Positions 1-7,704 of a stretch of DNA of 64,000 nt are shown one piece after another; positions within the stretch are counted from its first letter, which is position 1; every line of letters starts with the position of its first letter. Under the pieces are notes generated by a model. That model had not been told where the DNA came from. It saw only the letters and a list, made by a program, of their open reading frames with translations, and ran no database searches. Position numbers and translations under genes: made by a program. The stretch is from Gammaproteobacteria bacterium UBA2679. GTDB taxonomy: Bacteria; Pseudomonadota; Gammaproteobacteria; Pseudomonadales; Oleiphilaceae. The DNA is taken from the NCBI GenBank assembly GCA_002354735.1, contig DEMD01000009.1, positions 224,705 to 288,704 of the forward strand. The letters run 5' to 3'.

Positions 1-274
1 CTTCGAAAGCCAGCTCATCGACCTTGCCCTGCATGAGGAGCAAGGGCCCGAAGTGGGTGTCGTAAAAAATTCTGCCACCTACCGGGAGCAGATCCTGAAA
101 ACGCTTTCCGTCCAGCAGCGCCGCGCTGGTATAGCCGGTCCACTGAAGAAAGGTTTTATTGACCTTGATGATGGTGCCGTCCGGCATCGTCGACAAATAG
201 CCACAGGGCGCATTGTCGTAGAGCTCGTCGGTGTCTTCTTCAGGGCGAAGGGATGCACACTCTTCGCTGACCAT
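1..274 (-). CDS. PAS-domain sensor protein, N-terminal part only
   Basis: The reading frame opens with an ATG whose A is also the last base of the hydrolase stop codon (TGATG overlap), so the two genes are translationally coupled. About 91 residues are visible before the window edge. They look like a PAS domain: a conserved N-A-P-C-G-Y entry, a small loop with P-D-G-T-I-I and N-K-T-F, then W-T-G-Y and a G-K-R-F-Q-D-L-L segment. Bacillus RsbP (PAS plus PP2C phosphatase) is the partner of RsbQ, so a PAS protein next to an RsbQ homologue is the expected arrangement. The output domain lies outside the window and could be a phosphatase, a kinase or a cyclase. I infer a cytoplasmic sensor whose PAS domain accepts a ligand or signal supplied by the hydrolase. 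Confidence 0.75.
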   Translation of the reverse strand, partial: MVSEECASLRPEEDTDELYDNAPCGYLSTMPDGTIIKVNKTFLQWTGYTSAALLDGKRFQDLLPVGGRIFYDTHFGPLLLMQGKVDELAFE

Positions 275-1071
275 CAGGCGACCTGCAGGTATTTTTTGAT
301 CTCCGCGGTCGTCTCTTCTGGCGCGCTGAGATTTGGACAATGCCCGGTAGCCTTCATCTGTACCAGCGTGCTGTCCGGCATTTGCGAATGCATGAACTCG
401 CCAACTGAATCGGGCGCAATCACATCATCAGAACACTGCAGGATCAGTGATGGCCGTCTGAGTCTGGCGAGCTCAGTGCGATGATCTGAGAGAAAGGTGG
501 TACGCGCGAAGTGGCTGGCTATCGTAGGGTCGGTGCGACAGAAGCTGTTCTCGAGTTCTTGCGATAGCGAAGACTGGTCTGGATTGCCCATGATGACGGG
601 CGCCATGGTGCTTGACCATCCCAGGTAGTTGACGTCCAGGAACTCGAGCATATCCTCGATATCTTCGCGCTCGAAGCCACCAACATAGTTCCCGTCATTC
701 AGATAACTCGGTGACGGCCCGACCAGAATGAGTTTATCGAAAAGCTCAGGGGCCTCAATGGCAGCCAGCACGCCCACCATTGCGCTCACGGAATGGCCCA
801 CAAAGATTGCGTTCTCAGCGCCGACAGCCTGCAGGATTTCGATCACATCCTGAGCATAGCCGTGCAGCGAGCCATACTTCTGAGGATCGAATGCTGATAG
901 ATCAGATTCGCCGGCGCCGACGTTGTCGAACAACAGCGTATTGTAGCTTCGCTGGAATTCCGGAGCGACGTATCTCCACATGTTCTGGTCACAGCCGAAA
1001 CCGTGGGCGAAGATCATTATCTGCTTGCCAAAGCCTTGAATCTTGACATTATTGCGCTTGAAAACGTTCAC
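274..1071 (-). CDS. RsbQ/KAI2-like alpha/beta hydrolase
   Basis: A 265-residue alpha/beta hydrolase that follows Bacillus subtilis RsbQ along its whole length. The entry motif is R-N-N-V-K, the oxyanion region H-G-F-G-C-D-Q, the nucleophile elbow G-H-S-V-S with Ser at about 94, the acid Asp at about 216 in C-S-D-D, and the catalytic His at about 244 in G-H-C-P. In the family (RsbQ; plant KAI2 and D14) the enzyme handles a small hydrophobic ligand and acts as a signalling partner rather than a bulk metabolic hydrolase. The start is GTG at 1069-1071 and I see no strong ribosome binding site. The adjoining PAS gene supports a two-protein sensory module. Its ligand cannot be read from the sequence. 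Confidence 0.88.
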   Translation of the reverse strand: MNVFKRNNVKIQGFGKQIMIFAHGFGCDQNMWRYVAPEFQRSYNTLLFDNVGAGESDLSAFDPQKYGSLHGYAQDVIEILQAVGAENAIFVGHSVSAMVGVLAAIEAPELFDKLILVGPSPSYLNDGNYVGGFEREDIEDMLEFLDVNYLGWSSTMAPVIMGNPDQSSLSQELENSFCRTDPTIASHFARTTFLSDHRTELARLRRPSLILQCSDDVIAPDSVGEFMHSQMPDSTLVQMKATGHCPNLSAPEETTAEIKKYLQVA

Positions 1072-1412
1072 ACAGTACGACCTATATTCAATGGAGGTTG
1101 CCAGGACTTCAAGGCGCTTCAGCCCACATATTGGCTACAATACCATTTACCGTAGCTTCAGGTCGCGTTCTGTCTTCGAACAGTGTGACCAAAAAATGAG
1201 CGCATAAGACGCTACAGTGTTTGCGGAGTGCTTGTCAAAAGATATAAATCCTCGATTTCCCAGGATGTGACTTCAGTACAGCCGGCCCTTCCAGCATTGA
1301 CAATCGCTCGCCAATACCCGATTTTTTATCGCGTCGCGATACCAGTTCATGGGGTGCCGCCGGATCTGCTTGCACGGTGTGAGCTAAAATCACTCGATAT
1401 CGAAAGGTAGTC
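1072..1412. other. intergenic region between divergent genes
   Basis: About 340 bases between the hydrolase (minus strand) and the aminotransferase (plus strand). It must carry promoters for both directions. The only plus-strand frame here (60 codons) lacks a ribosome binding site and recognisable content, and I do not treat it as a gene. Confidence 0.5.
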
Positions 1413-2882
1413 ATGTCAAACAACTATAAATCCTCGGCAGCGCCATTGCCGATGCACACAGCCAATACAAGAAGCCATATCGCCGGGGCGTTCAATCACC
1501 TGAAAAACGATTCAGACGAGCTTCGCGAAGTCTCGCCAGAGCAGGTTCTGTTCAAGGCCTACGAAGATGCAGGACAACCCCACGGGCCGGTCTTATACGC
1601 AGTCAAGGGAGAGCACTGGAATGGTGTCAGCCCCGGCTTTCTGAATTTCATCAACAACTTCAAGTTCAAGCCCGAAGACATGGGCTATGCGGAGTGCGGC
1701 TACGGCATCCAACGACACCGCGACTTCATGCGTCAGCTTATACTGGCTGAACACGAGCTTGGCGAGCGTCGGCCCCCAAAAGGGCTGGATATCGACGTAG
1801 GCTGCCTGGCCATGACGACCCGAATGGCCATGTACGATTTCGGGAAAGTCGCCTTCCGTCATGCCAAGGCAACTCATCCAGAGCAGCGGCCAGTCGCACT
1901 GGTGCCAACGCCTGCGTGGGATTACCGCGGGGTTTTCAAGGACATTGGCTTCGAGATCGTCTATCTGCCCATCAGGCCCGAAAATGGCTGGCAGCCCGAT
2001 TTATCCGAGTGGCGGGACATCGCCAAAGCGGTAAGTGAAGACCCCGAGCGGCACTTGGCGATCACCATCAGTAACCCGCAGCACAATCCCACTGGCAAGC
2101 AATGGGCATCTGATGTGACGGCGTTCCTGCTGGAACTGAGCGCCCGAGAGTCGGCCTATCTGCTGATCGACGACGCCTACTACAATGTTCATGATCCACT
2201 CGTTCCTGTGGAAAATCATCTTCGCGTCGTTCTGGAGCTATTTGACGTCAACAACGGCGTAAACGATCTGGTTCGTTCCGGGATGTTCGACCGTTGGGTG
2301 GCCACTCGTCCATTTGGCAAACAGTTCAGTTGTAATACGATGGGTGTAGCCGCAATCACAACGTCTCCGGTGCTTCTGCGCCAGCTGGGACGCGAATCCT
2401 GGATCAATCGCTACCACTGCAATACCCATAATGCTGAATTGATGTGCGCCTGGCTGGCGGAGCCAGAATCGGCTGACTGGACCCTGGAGAGCGGACTGCG
2501 TTATACCGCACAGAAGGAACACGTACGCCGTCGGCTTGTTGAGCGCATGGGCTGGCCTAAAGACAGCGTCTGCGTAGGGCCGTCAACGTCGTATATGCTG
2601 TTCGAGGTGCCGAAGGTGTATCAGGCAGGTGCCGAAAGTATCGATCGTTTCAGGGATGATCTGTTCTATGCCACCGGGACTCTGATCAGTGCGTCCCTCT
2701 TCAATCAGGCCGCACCGGCGCCATACGTCCGCCTGCACCTCGGCAGCTGGCCTGATGTCATAGAGGAGTTCCTGCGCCGCTGGGAGGCTGCGGGATTGAA
2801 CTACCACCAGGTGGAACCCTTCCCGGGAACGGCCGCGATGAGCAGGGCCCTGCCCTCGTCTGCGTTTCGTGAGAAGAAATAG
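1413..2882 (+). CDS. PLP-dependent aminotransferase, class I/II
   Basis: A 489-residue fold-type I PLP enzyme. Visible landmarks are N-P-Q-H-N-P-T-G (Asn at about 225), L-I-D-D-A-Y-Y (Asp at about 253-254, Tyr 256) and the Schiff-base Lys at about 303 in R-P-F-G-K-Q-F-S. A C-terminal Arg in Y-V-R-L-H-L-G probably binds the substrate carboxylate. An AAAGG sequence sits just before the ATG. It is longer than typical aspartate aminotransferases and has an unusual polar first 60 residues. It converges on the HAD/phn operon, so it might process an amino compound such as an aminophosphonate, but that is inference from position only. The true substrate is unknown. Confidence 0.8.
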   Translation: MSNNYKSSAAPLPMHTANTRSHIAGAFNHLKNDSDELREVSPEQVLFKAYEDAGQPHGPVLYAVKGEHWNGVSPGFLNFINNFKFKPEDMGYAECGYGIQRHRDFMRQLILAEHELGERRPPKGLDIDVGCLAMTTRMAMYDFGKVAFRHAKATHPEQRPVALVPTPAWDYRGVFKDIGFEIVYLPIRPENGWQPDLSEWRDIAKAVSEDPERHLAITISNPQHNPTGKQWASDVTAFLLELSARESAYLLIDDAYYNVHDPLVPVENHLRVVLELFDVNNGVNDLVRSGMFDRWVATRPFGKQFSCNTMGVAAITTSPVLLRQLGRESWINRYHCNTHNAELMCAWLAEPESADWTLESGLRYTAQKEHVRRRLVERMGWPKDSVCVGPSTSYMLFEVPKVYQAGAESIDRFRDDLFYATGTLISASLFNQAAPAPYVRLHLGSWPDVIEEFLRRWEAAGLNYHQVEPFPGTAAMSRALPSSAFREKK

Positions 2883-2932
2883 AAGACCGGGTCGGAAATA
2901 GAAAGGCAGCGGGTTGAGCAGGTCACAGTAAT

Positions 2933-3712
2933 CTAGCCCAGGCTCGCCCGCAGCCGCAGCCACGCCTCAGCCATTTCAGCAAAGCCAAGGCCCGAACGTT
3001 CGCTAGTGATAGCCACCGGTTTGTGGGCCATCACTGGCAGATGCCTATGGATATTGGCCACACCGATACTCAAGGGGAAGTTTCGAAACATACTTTCATC
3101 ATTGGGTGCGTCGCCGATAAACACCGACCGCGCCTGCAAGGCCGACAACTCAAGGTCGAATAGCTCACGCCCAACACGTATGGCCATCGTAGACTTGTCA
3201 AAGTCGCCCAGCCAGACATTGAGATGAATCGAGCTTTGCCGAACATTGAAACCATGCGCGACCAATGCGTCATGGAGGCTTTTCACCTGCTCCGGGCTCA
3301 GCGCTTGCTGCTGGTTGTAATCCACCGCTACATCGACATAGCGGAAGGCCTGATCGCTCGCCAGTTCGGGCTTGAAGTCCAGTTCGAGCGCTGCGACAGC
3401 TGCTAATATCTTCGTCTGGTCCTCACGATGCGAGGCCTGGTTGTCCCAGTAGTGCCAGCGAACGGTTTGTGGTGCGGTACGATGCGCATAAAAAGCGCCG
3501 CCCTCCCCAATAACGGCGGCCACTGGCCAGGTACGGATGATCTGGTCACACCAGCCAGCACAACCTCCGGTAACCGGAACGACGCGAATGCCCGCTGCCG
3601 CGAGCTTGCAGAGCGCAAGATAGGTCTCGGGCAAGAGCTGCCCGCCAGTGGTCAGGGTGTCATCTACATCAGTAAACAGAATGTCGGCGCCACCGAAGGC
3701 TACGTTATCCAT
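2933..3712 (-). CDS. HAD-superfamily phosphatase, Cof/IIB type
   Basis: About 259 residues with HAD motif I D-V-D-D-T-L-T near the N-terminus, a motif II-like region V-V-P-V-T-G-G, a long cap insertion between motifs II and III, and motif IV G-D-A-P-N-D-E-S. Motif IV of this form and the cap position place it in the IIB group (Cof, sucrose-phosphate and mannosyl-3-phosphoglycerate phosphatases). It is the last gene of the phnD-phnC-phnE-phnE operon. I chose the ATG at 3710-3712; a GTG at 3718 overlapping the permease stop is the alternative. Position suggests it dephosphorylates an organophosphate or an intermediate derived from the transported compound. It is not recognisably PhnX, the HAD enzyme that cleaves phosphonoacetaldehyde. 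Confidence 0.78.
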   Translation of the reverse strand: MDNVAFGGADILFTDVDDTLTTGGQLLPETYLALCKLAAAGIRVVPVTGGCAGWCDQIIRTWPVAAVIGEGGAFYAHRTAPQTVRWHYWDNQASHREDQTKILAAVAALELDFKPELASDQAFRYVDVAVDYNQQQALSPEQVKSLHDALVAHGFNVRQSSIHLNVWLGDFDKSTMAIRVGRELFDLELSALQARSVFIGDAPNDESMFRNFPLSIGVANIHRHLPVMAHKPVAITSERSGLGFAEMAEAWLRLRASLG

Positions 3713-3714
3713 TA

Positions 3715-4524
3715 TCACATGACTTTCTTGCGCAGCATGCTGGTAATCGCTTCGCCCAGGATGACCAGAACAAGAATTGCCAGCAGGATTGTAGCGACGG
3801 TCTGCCAGGCGAACAGATCGATGGAGCCTTGCAGCAGCACGCCGATACCGCCAGCGCCCACCAGACCCAGGACGGTAGATTCGCGAATATTGATGTCCCA
3901 GCGCAGGATGACAATGGCGAAAAAGGCCGGCATGACCTGCGGCACAATCGCGTACAGCACCACCTTCATCTTGCTGGCGCCCGTCGCCTGAATGGCTTCG
4001 ACCTGACGGTGGTCGATTTCTTCAATCGCCTCGCCCATCAGCTTGCCGATAAAGCCAATAGAGCGGAAGGTCACGGCCAGAATGCCTGCCAGTACGCCTG
4101 GGCCAAATATGGCAACAAACAGCAGTGCCCAGATAATGGTGTTTACTGAACGGCTCGAGACCAGAATGAACCGGCCGAGCCACAGCGTGGCCTTGTTAGG
4201 CGTGGTGTTCTGAGCTGCGATGTAGGACACCGGCAAGGCGATGAAAATCGTGAGCACTGTCGACAAGGTAGCGATGTGGACGGTCTCCAGCATCGCCTGA
4301 AAGATATCATTCCACCTGGCGAACTCGGGCGGCCACATCCTGGCACCAAGGTTCTGAATCTGGGTTGGCGCATCCCATACCCAGGGCCAGAAGATATCGA
4401 TGTCTTTTACCGCCCAGACCACCGCAAGTACAGTAAGCAGATAGATCCCGTAGCGGATCATCTGCTCCTTGCGGTCATAACGTGACCAGACTCGATCTGA
4501 CAGCCTTGCAGCTTGATCTACCAT
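3715..4524 (-). CDS. phnE: phosphonate-type ABC transporter permease (second PhnE)
   Basis: An integral membrane permease of about 269 residues with a cytoplasmic N-terminus and about six predicted hydrophobic segments. The EAA-type loop that docks the ATPase is visible around E-A-I-Q-A-T-G-A, followed by V-L-Y-A-I-V-P-Q-V-M and the hallmark L-G-L-V-G-A-G-G-I-G of PhnE proteins. The ATG at 4522-4524 follows an AGGA sequence and overlaps the end of the upstream permease gene by 7 bases; an ATG 18 bases earlier is possible. Two PhnE-type permeases in tandem normally form a heterodimeric channel with one PhnC dimer. It acts in the inner membrane. Confidence 0.9.
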   Translation of the reverse strand: MVDQAARLSDRVWSRYDRKEQMIRYGIYLLTVLAVVWAVKDIDIFWPWVWDAPTQIQNLGARMWPPEFARWNDIFQAMLETVHIATLSTVLTIFIALPVSYIAAQNTTPNKATLWLGRFILVSSRSVNTIIWALLFVAIFGPGVLAGILAVTFRSIGFIGKLMGEAIEEIDHRQVEAIQATGASKMKVVLYAIVPQVMPAFFAIVILRWDINIRESTVLGLVGAGGIGVLLQGSIDLFAWQTVATILLAILVLVILGEAITSMLRKKVM

Positions 4525-5306
4525 ACTTTTTTCCTGACCCATCCGCTGAAGCCCTCACTGAGCAGAATAATGCCAATAATCATCAGCAGAATGGCAAAGG
4601 CAAAATCATAGTCGTAACGTCCGAAGGCGTTCATCAGCGTGCTGCCGATACCACCGGCACCGACGATACCGACCACCGCCGAGGCGCGCAGATTGCTGTC
4701 CAGCTGGTACATTGACAGGCCGATCTGACGGGGGATGATCTGAGGTAGAACACCGTATAACAGCACCTTGAAGTACCCTGCCCCTACCGAGCGCATCGCC
4801 TCGACCTGCCCCCAGTCAATCTCTTCGATTTCCTCAGCGAGCAGCTTCGCGACAAAGCCGATGGAATAGAGTGTCAGCGTCAGGATACCGGCCAGCGGAC
4901 CAAAGCCTACGGCTGCCACCAGCAGGATGGCGACGATGACCGGATGAAAACTGCGAGACACGATAATGATGGCGCGCCCCAGCAGATAGACGGGCATGGG
5001 GGCGACGTTCCTGGCAGCCATCACTGCGATGGGTATAGACAGACCAACACCCATCAGCGTTGCGAGAAACGCGATCTGGAAGCTCTCCTTGAAACCCGTC
5101 CATAACAGGCTGCCCCGCTCGAAGCTGGGTGGAAAGGCACCGCCGAAAATGCGAGCCGCGCGAGGCAGGCCTTCTGAAATCCGCTCCCAGTTGAACGGCA
5201 AGGTGGAGAATGCCCAGTAGAGATAGGTGAGCGCTATCGCGATCAAGCCATAGCGTAGCCAGGGACTGGCTATAAAGGGCGGCTTTTTCCAGACCCTGCC
5301 TGTCAT
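4518..5306 (-). CDS. phnE: phosphonate-type ABC transporter permease (first PhnE)
   Basis: A 262-residue inner-membrane permease homologous to the gene downstream. It has the EAA-loop signature E-A-M-R-S-V-G-A-G-Y followed by L-L-Y-G-V-L-P-Q-I-I, and the typical V-G-I-V-G-A-G-G-I-G motif near the C-terminus. Its start overlaps the stop of phnC by 4 bases (ATGA), so the operon is tightly coupled. With PhnC and PhnD it should move a phosphonate, phosphite or phosphate-like anion into the cytoplasm. Sequence alone does not say which oxyanion. Confidence 0.9.
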   Translation of the reverse strand: MTGRVWKKPPFIASPWLRYGLIAIALTYLYWAFSTLPFNWERISEGLPRAARIFGGAFPPSFERGSLLWTGFKESFQIAFLATLMGVGLSIPIAVMAARNVAPMPVYLLGRAIIIVSRSFHPVIVAILLVAAVGFGPLAGILTLTLYSIGFVAKLLAEEIEEIDWGQVEAMRSVGAGYFKVLLYGVLPQIIPRQIGLSMYQLDSNLRASAVVGIVGAGGIGSTLMNAFGRYDYDFAFAILLMIIGIILLSEGFSGWVRKKVW

Positions 5307-6118
5307 GCCGCAGGCTCCTGAGTCTTGAATGCCTCACGCGCCGGCTCGCGCTCTCTTTCATGCCCAGTTTCATCCGGCGCTTCGATACCACCATAAATGG
5401 CATCCAGCGCGGCCTGATCGAAGTCGGCAGGCGCACCGTCAAAGATCATCTGACCATGGCGCATGCCGACAATGCGGTCGGTATATAGTCGCGCCTGCGT
5501 CACGTTGTGGATATTGATCAGCACCGGCAAGGACATTTCGCTCGCAAGGCTCTGCAATAGACTCATGATCTGCTGAGAGGTTTTCGGGTCCAGTGAGGCG
5601 GTGGGTTCATCAGCCAGTAGAATCTCCGGTTCCTGCATCAGCGCGCGCACCACGGCCACCCGTTGCCGCTCACCACCAGAGAGCTGATCGGCGCGTTTAT
5701 CGGCGTATTGATCGATGCCCACCCGCTCCATCAGATGGAAGGCGCGGTCGATATCGGTCTGTGGGAAACGACGCGTCAGTGCCTGAAAAAACGACACATA
5801 GCCAAGGCGCCCGGACAGCACGTTCTCCATCACGCTCAGGCGATCAATCAGGTTGAAGCCCTGGAAGATCATCCCGATGCGTTGGCGTGAGCGGCGCAGT
5901 GCGCTGCCGCGAAGACCAACCAGTTCATTACCGTTCAGTTTGATCGAGCCCGAGGTCGACTCGACCAGCCCATTGATACAGCGCAAGAGCGTACTTTTTC
6001 CGGCACCTGAGGCGCCGACGATGGCCACGACACTGCTGCCATCGACAGTCAGATCGAGACCTTTGAGCACAGCCTCGTTCTGCCCGTAGCGTTTTACGAG
6101 ATTGGTAATCTCTAACAT
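5303..6118 (-). CDS. phnC: phosphonate-type ABC transporter ATP-binding protein PhnC
   Basis: A 271-residue ABC ATPase. Walker A is G-A-S-G-A-G-K-S-T at residues 35-43, the signature is L-S-G-G-E-R-Q-R-V-A, Walker B is I-L-L-A-D-E-P, and the D-loop and switch His (I-N-I-H-N-V) follow in order. The tail after about residue 240 is rich in Glu and Arg and is not part of the fold. It lies 51 bases downstream of phnD and overlaps the first permease. It powers the importer from the cytoplasmic face. Confidence 0.93.
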   Translation of the reverse strand: MLEITNLVKRYGQNEAVLKGLDLTVDGSSVVAIVGASGAGKSTLLRCINGLVESTSGSIKLNGNELVGLRGSALRRSRQRIGMIFQGFNLIDRLSVMENVLSGRLGYVSFFQALTRRFPQTDIDRAFHLMERVGIDQYADKRADQLSGGERQRVAVVRALMQEPEILLADEPTASLDPKTSQQIMSLLQSLASEMSLPVLINIHNVTQARLYTDRIVGMRHGQMIFDGAPADFDQAALDAIYGGIEAPDETGHEREREPAREAFKTQEPAA

Positions 6119-6169
6119 GCATTCACTCCGGATGACGCCTCTGACGGGTAGCCAGAGGCCTCTGATTGC

Positions 6170-7162
6170 CTACTCGATTTTGTCGCGGGTATAGTCCACG
6201 CCATTGGCCTGCTGGATGGTGCGAATGACCTTCCAGTTATCCTTGTAGTTAATCGGAATGAATTTTTCGACGCCTTCAAACTCCTTGCCCAGCTCTGTGC
6301 CGGCAAACTTGAAGCTAAAGAAGCCCTCCTTGATCTTCTCAACCAGGGCAGGATCCAGGTTGTAGGCATAGTTATAGGAGGTTGTCGGGAAGCGATCCGA
6401 CTCCCAGACCATGCGCACCTCCTTGGGGTCATACAGTCCGCGAGCGGCCATACGATCGACCACTTCTGAGGCCACTGGCGCAGCATCGTAGTCACCAGCA
6501 ACTACACCCAGCATCGACTGATCATGGCTGCCCGAGAAGTTGATCTTGTAGTCCTCTCCCGGCACGACGCCCAGTTCAGGAAACAGCGCCATGGGCGCCT
6601 GGTTGCCAGAGTTGGACGTTGGTGAGGTGTGCGCGACGCGCTTGCCTTTGAGGTCTTTGACTGCCTTGATGTCGGAATCTTTTTGCGTGAAGACCTGCAG
6701 CGTATAACCGAATTGACCGGAGTCCGAGCCCATCAATGCAAAAGGCACCGCGCCAGCGAGATTGACTGCGAAAGGCGTAGGACCGGTCGAAAAACCGGCA
6801 ATGTGCAGACGACCACTGCGCATGGCTTCTACCTGTGCCGCATTGGACTGCACGGCGAAGAAGCGAACGTCCTTACCAGTGACTTTGGAGAGATGATCGA
6901 TGAAAGGTTGCCAGATATCCGAGTAGATGGCCGGGTCTTCGACCGGCGTGTAGGCAAAAATCAAGGTGTCAGGATTGACCCACTCGGATTTGTCCTTGGG
7001 CAGGTCGGCCACCAGGTCGCCGTTTTCGTCGCAGTATTTTTTGTCGAGCGCGCCTCGCTCACAGGCGGCGAATGTCTGGCCGCTGAAACTGAACAGCAAG
7101 GCTGTCGCCACTACAGTTGCCGAAGGCAGGATACTCGGAATTAGCTTTGTCCGTGAAACCAT
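6170..7162 (-). CDS. phnD: PhnD-like phosphonate/phosphite/phosphate-binding protein
   Basis: A periplasmic solute-binding protein of about 330 residues. I start it at the ATG at 7160-7162, which has GGAG eight bases upstream; the open frame extends further 5' but lacks a signal there. The first 30 residues form a Sec signal peptide ending near Q-T-F-A-A. PhnD-family markers follow: F-A-Y-T-P-V-E-D-P, a central S-N-S-G-N-Q-A-P (the ST-SGN anion-binding loop of PhnD and PtxB proteins) and Y-D-A-A-P-V-A. It is the first gene of the operon and decides what the transporter accepts. A Cys-containing loop between signal and mature domain (C-E-R-G...Y-C-D-E) is a little unusual and might hold a disulfide. 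Confidence 0.9.
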   Translation of the reverse strand: MVSRTKLIPSILPSATVVATALLFSFSGQTFAACERGALDKKYCDENGDLVADLPKDKSEWVNPDTLIFAYTPVEDPAIYSDIWQPFIDHLSKVTGKDVRFFAVQSNAAQVEAMRSGRLHIAGFSTGPTPFAVNLAGAVPFALMGSDSGQFGYTLQVFTQKDSDIKAVKDLKGKRVAHTSPTSNSGNQAPMALFPELGVVPGEDYKINFSGSHDQSMLGVVAGDYDAAPVASEVVDRMAARGLYDPKEVRMVWESDRFPTTSYNYAYNLDPALVEKIKEGFFSFKFAGTELGKEFEGVEKFIPINYKDNWKVIRTIQQANGVDYTRDKIE

Positions 7163-7474
7163 ACAAATACTCCACTGGAAACGGTCCGAGCATGAGCAAC
7201 TATGCCGTGCATTGAACATCCCGAGCGGACGCGTTTCGTTAGATTGTTGTTATTGTCGGATGTTCAACTGTACGTCGATAGTAACAGGAAATGTTCAGTT
7301 TGGAAGCGGGGGGTTTCGTTAGCGAAAGGCTGAACCAAGGAGCGTACAAAATCCGATATCAGCTGATAGCTTTAAAAAATCACATTATTGACGAGAAATG
7401 CTCCGTCGAAAACACAGCCTCTGTCCATCTATGGTAAGTGCAAGCAGCAAATTTCATGAATGGAGGACAGGACG
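7163..7474. other. intergenic region upstream of phnD
   Basis: About 310 bases between phnD and a small plus-strand gene. It must contain the phn promoter. I looked for a PHO box of the CTGTCAT type and did not find a convincing tandem match. A short stem T-T-T-C-G/C-G-A-A-A is present near 7314-7327, without a clear role. Confidence 0.4.
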
Positions 7475-7702
7475 ATGTGTTCGCAACGCGAAATGCGCAC
7501 CATCAATCATACGAACAGGATCCTCATCGCCATCGCCGGCGTTGCGGGGGTACTGACTGACGGCTTTCAGGGCGGCGACGTTCTCGGCATCGTATCCATG
7601 CTGCTCTGGCTCTGGCAGACTGAATTCAACGGTATTGAGGAAAAGCTGCTCGACCTCCTGAGAAAACCCGTCCACGCGCAAAAGCAGCAGTCCGGCCCGT
7701 AG
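7475..7702 (+). CDS. small hypothetical protein with one hydrophobic segment
   Basis: A 75-residue protein. The start is chosen because a strong GGAGG lies eight bases before the ATG at 7475; an upstream ATG at 7460 overlaps that ribosome binding site and is unlikely. After a polar N-terminus there is a hydrophobic stretch, roughly residues 15-45 (I-L-I-A-I-A-G-V ... V-S-M-L-L-W-L-W), then an amphipathic tail. I do not recognise a family. It sits alone between two minus-strand genes and may be a small inner-membrane protein. Confidence 0.5.
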   Translation: MCSQREMRTINHTNRILIAIAGVAGVLTDGFQGGDVLGIVSMLLWLWQTEFNGIEEKLLDLLRKPVHAQKQQSGP

Positions 7703-7704
7703 AG

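Noticed and set aside
1228..1423. Overlapping 60-residue frames on both strands before the aminotransferase gene
   Set aside because: No ribosome binding site and no protein-like pattern; the region is better explained as a promoter region.
4190..4205. GTTAGGC inside a phnE gene and at about 14257 inside the BenE gene
   Set aside because: Same 7-mer as an integron core site but within coding sequence, without inverted partner; chance occurrences, which also warns against over-reading the pair near 22 kb.
7163..7474. Possible PHO box upstream of phnD
   Set aside because: I found no convincing pair of direct repeats at the expected spacing.
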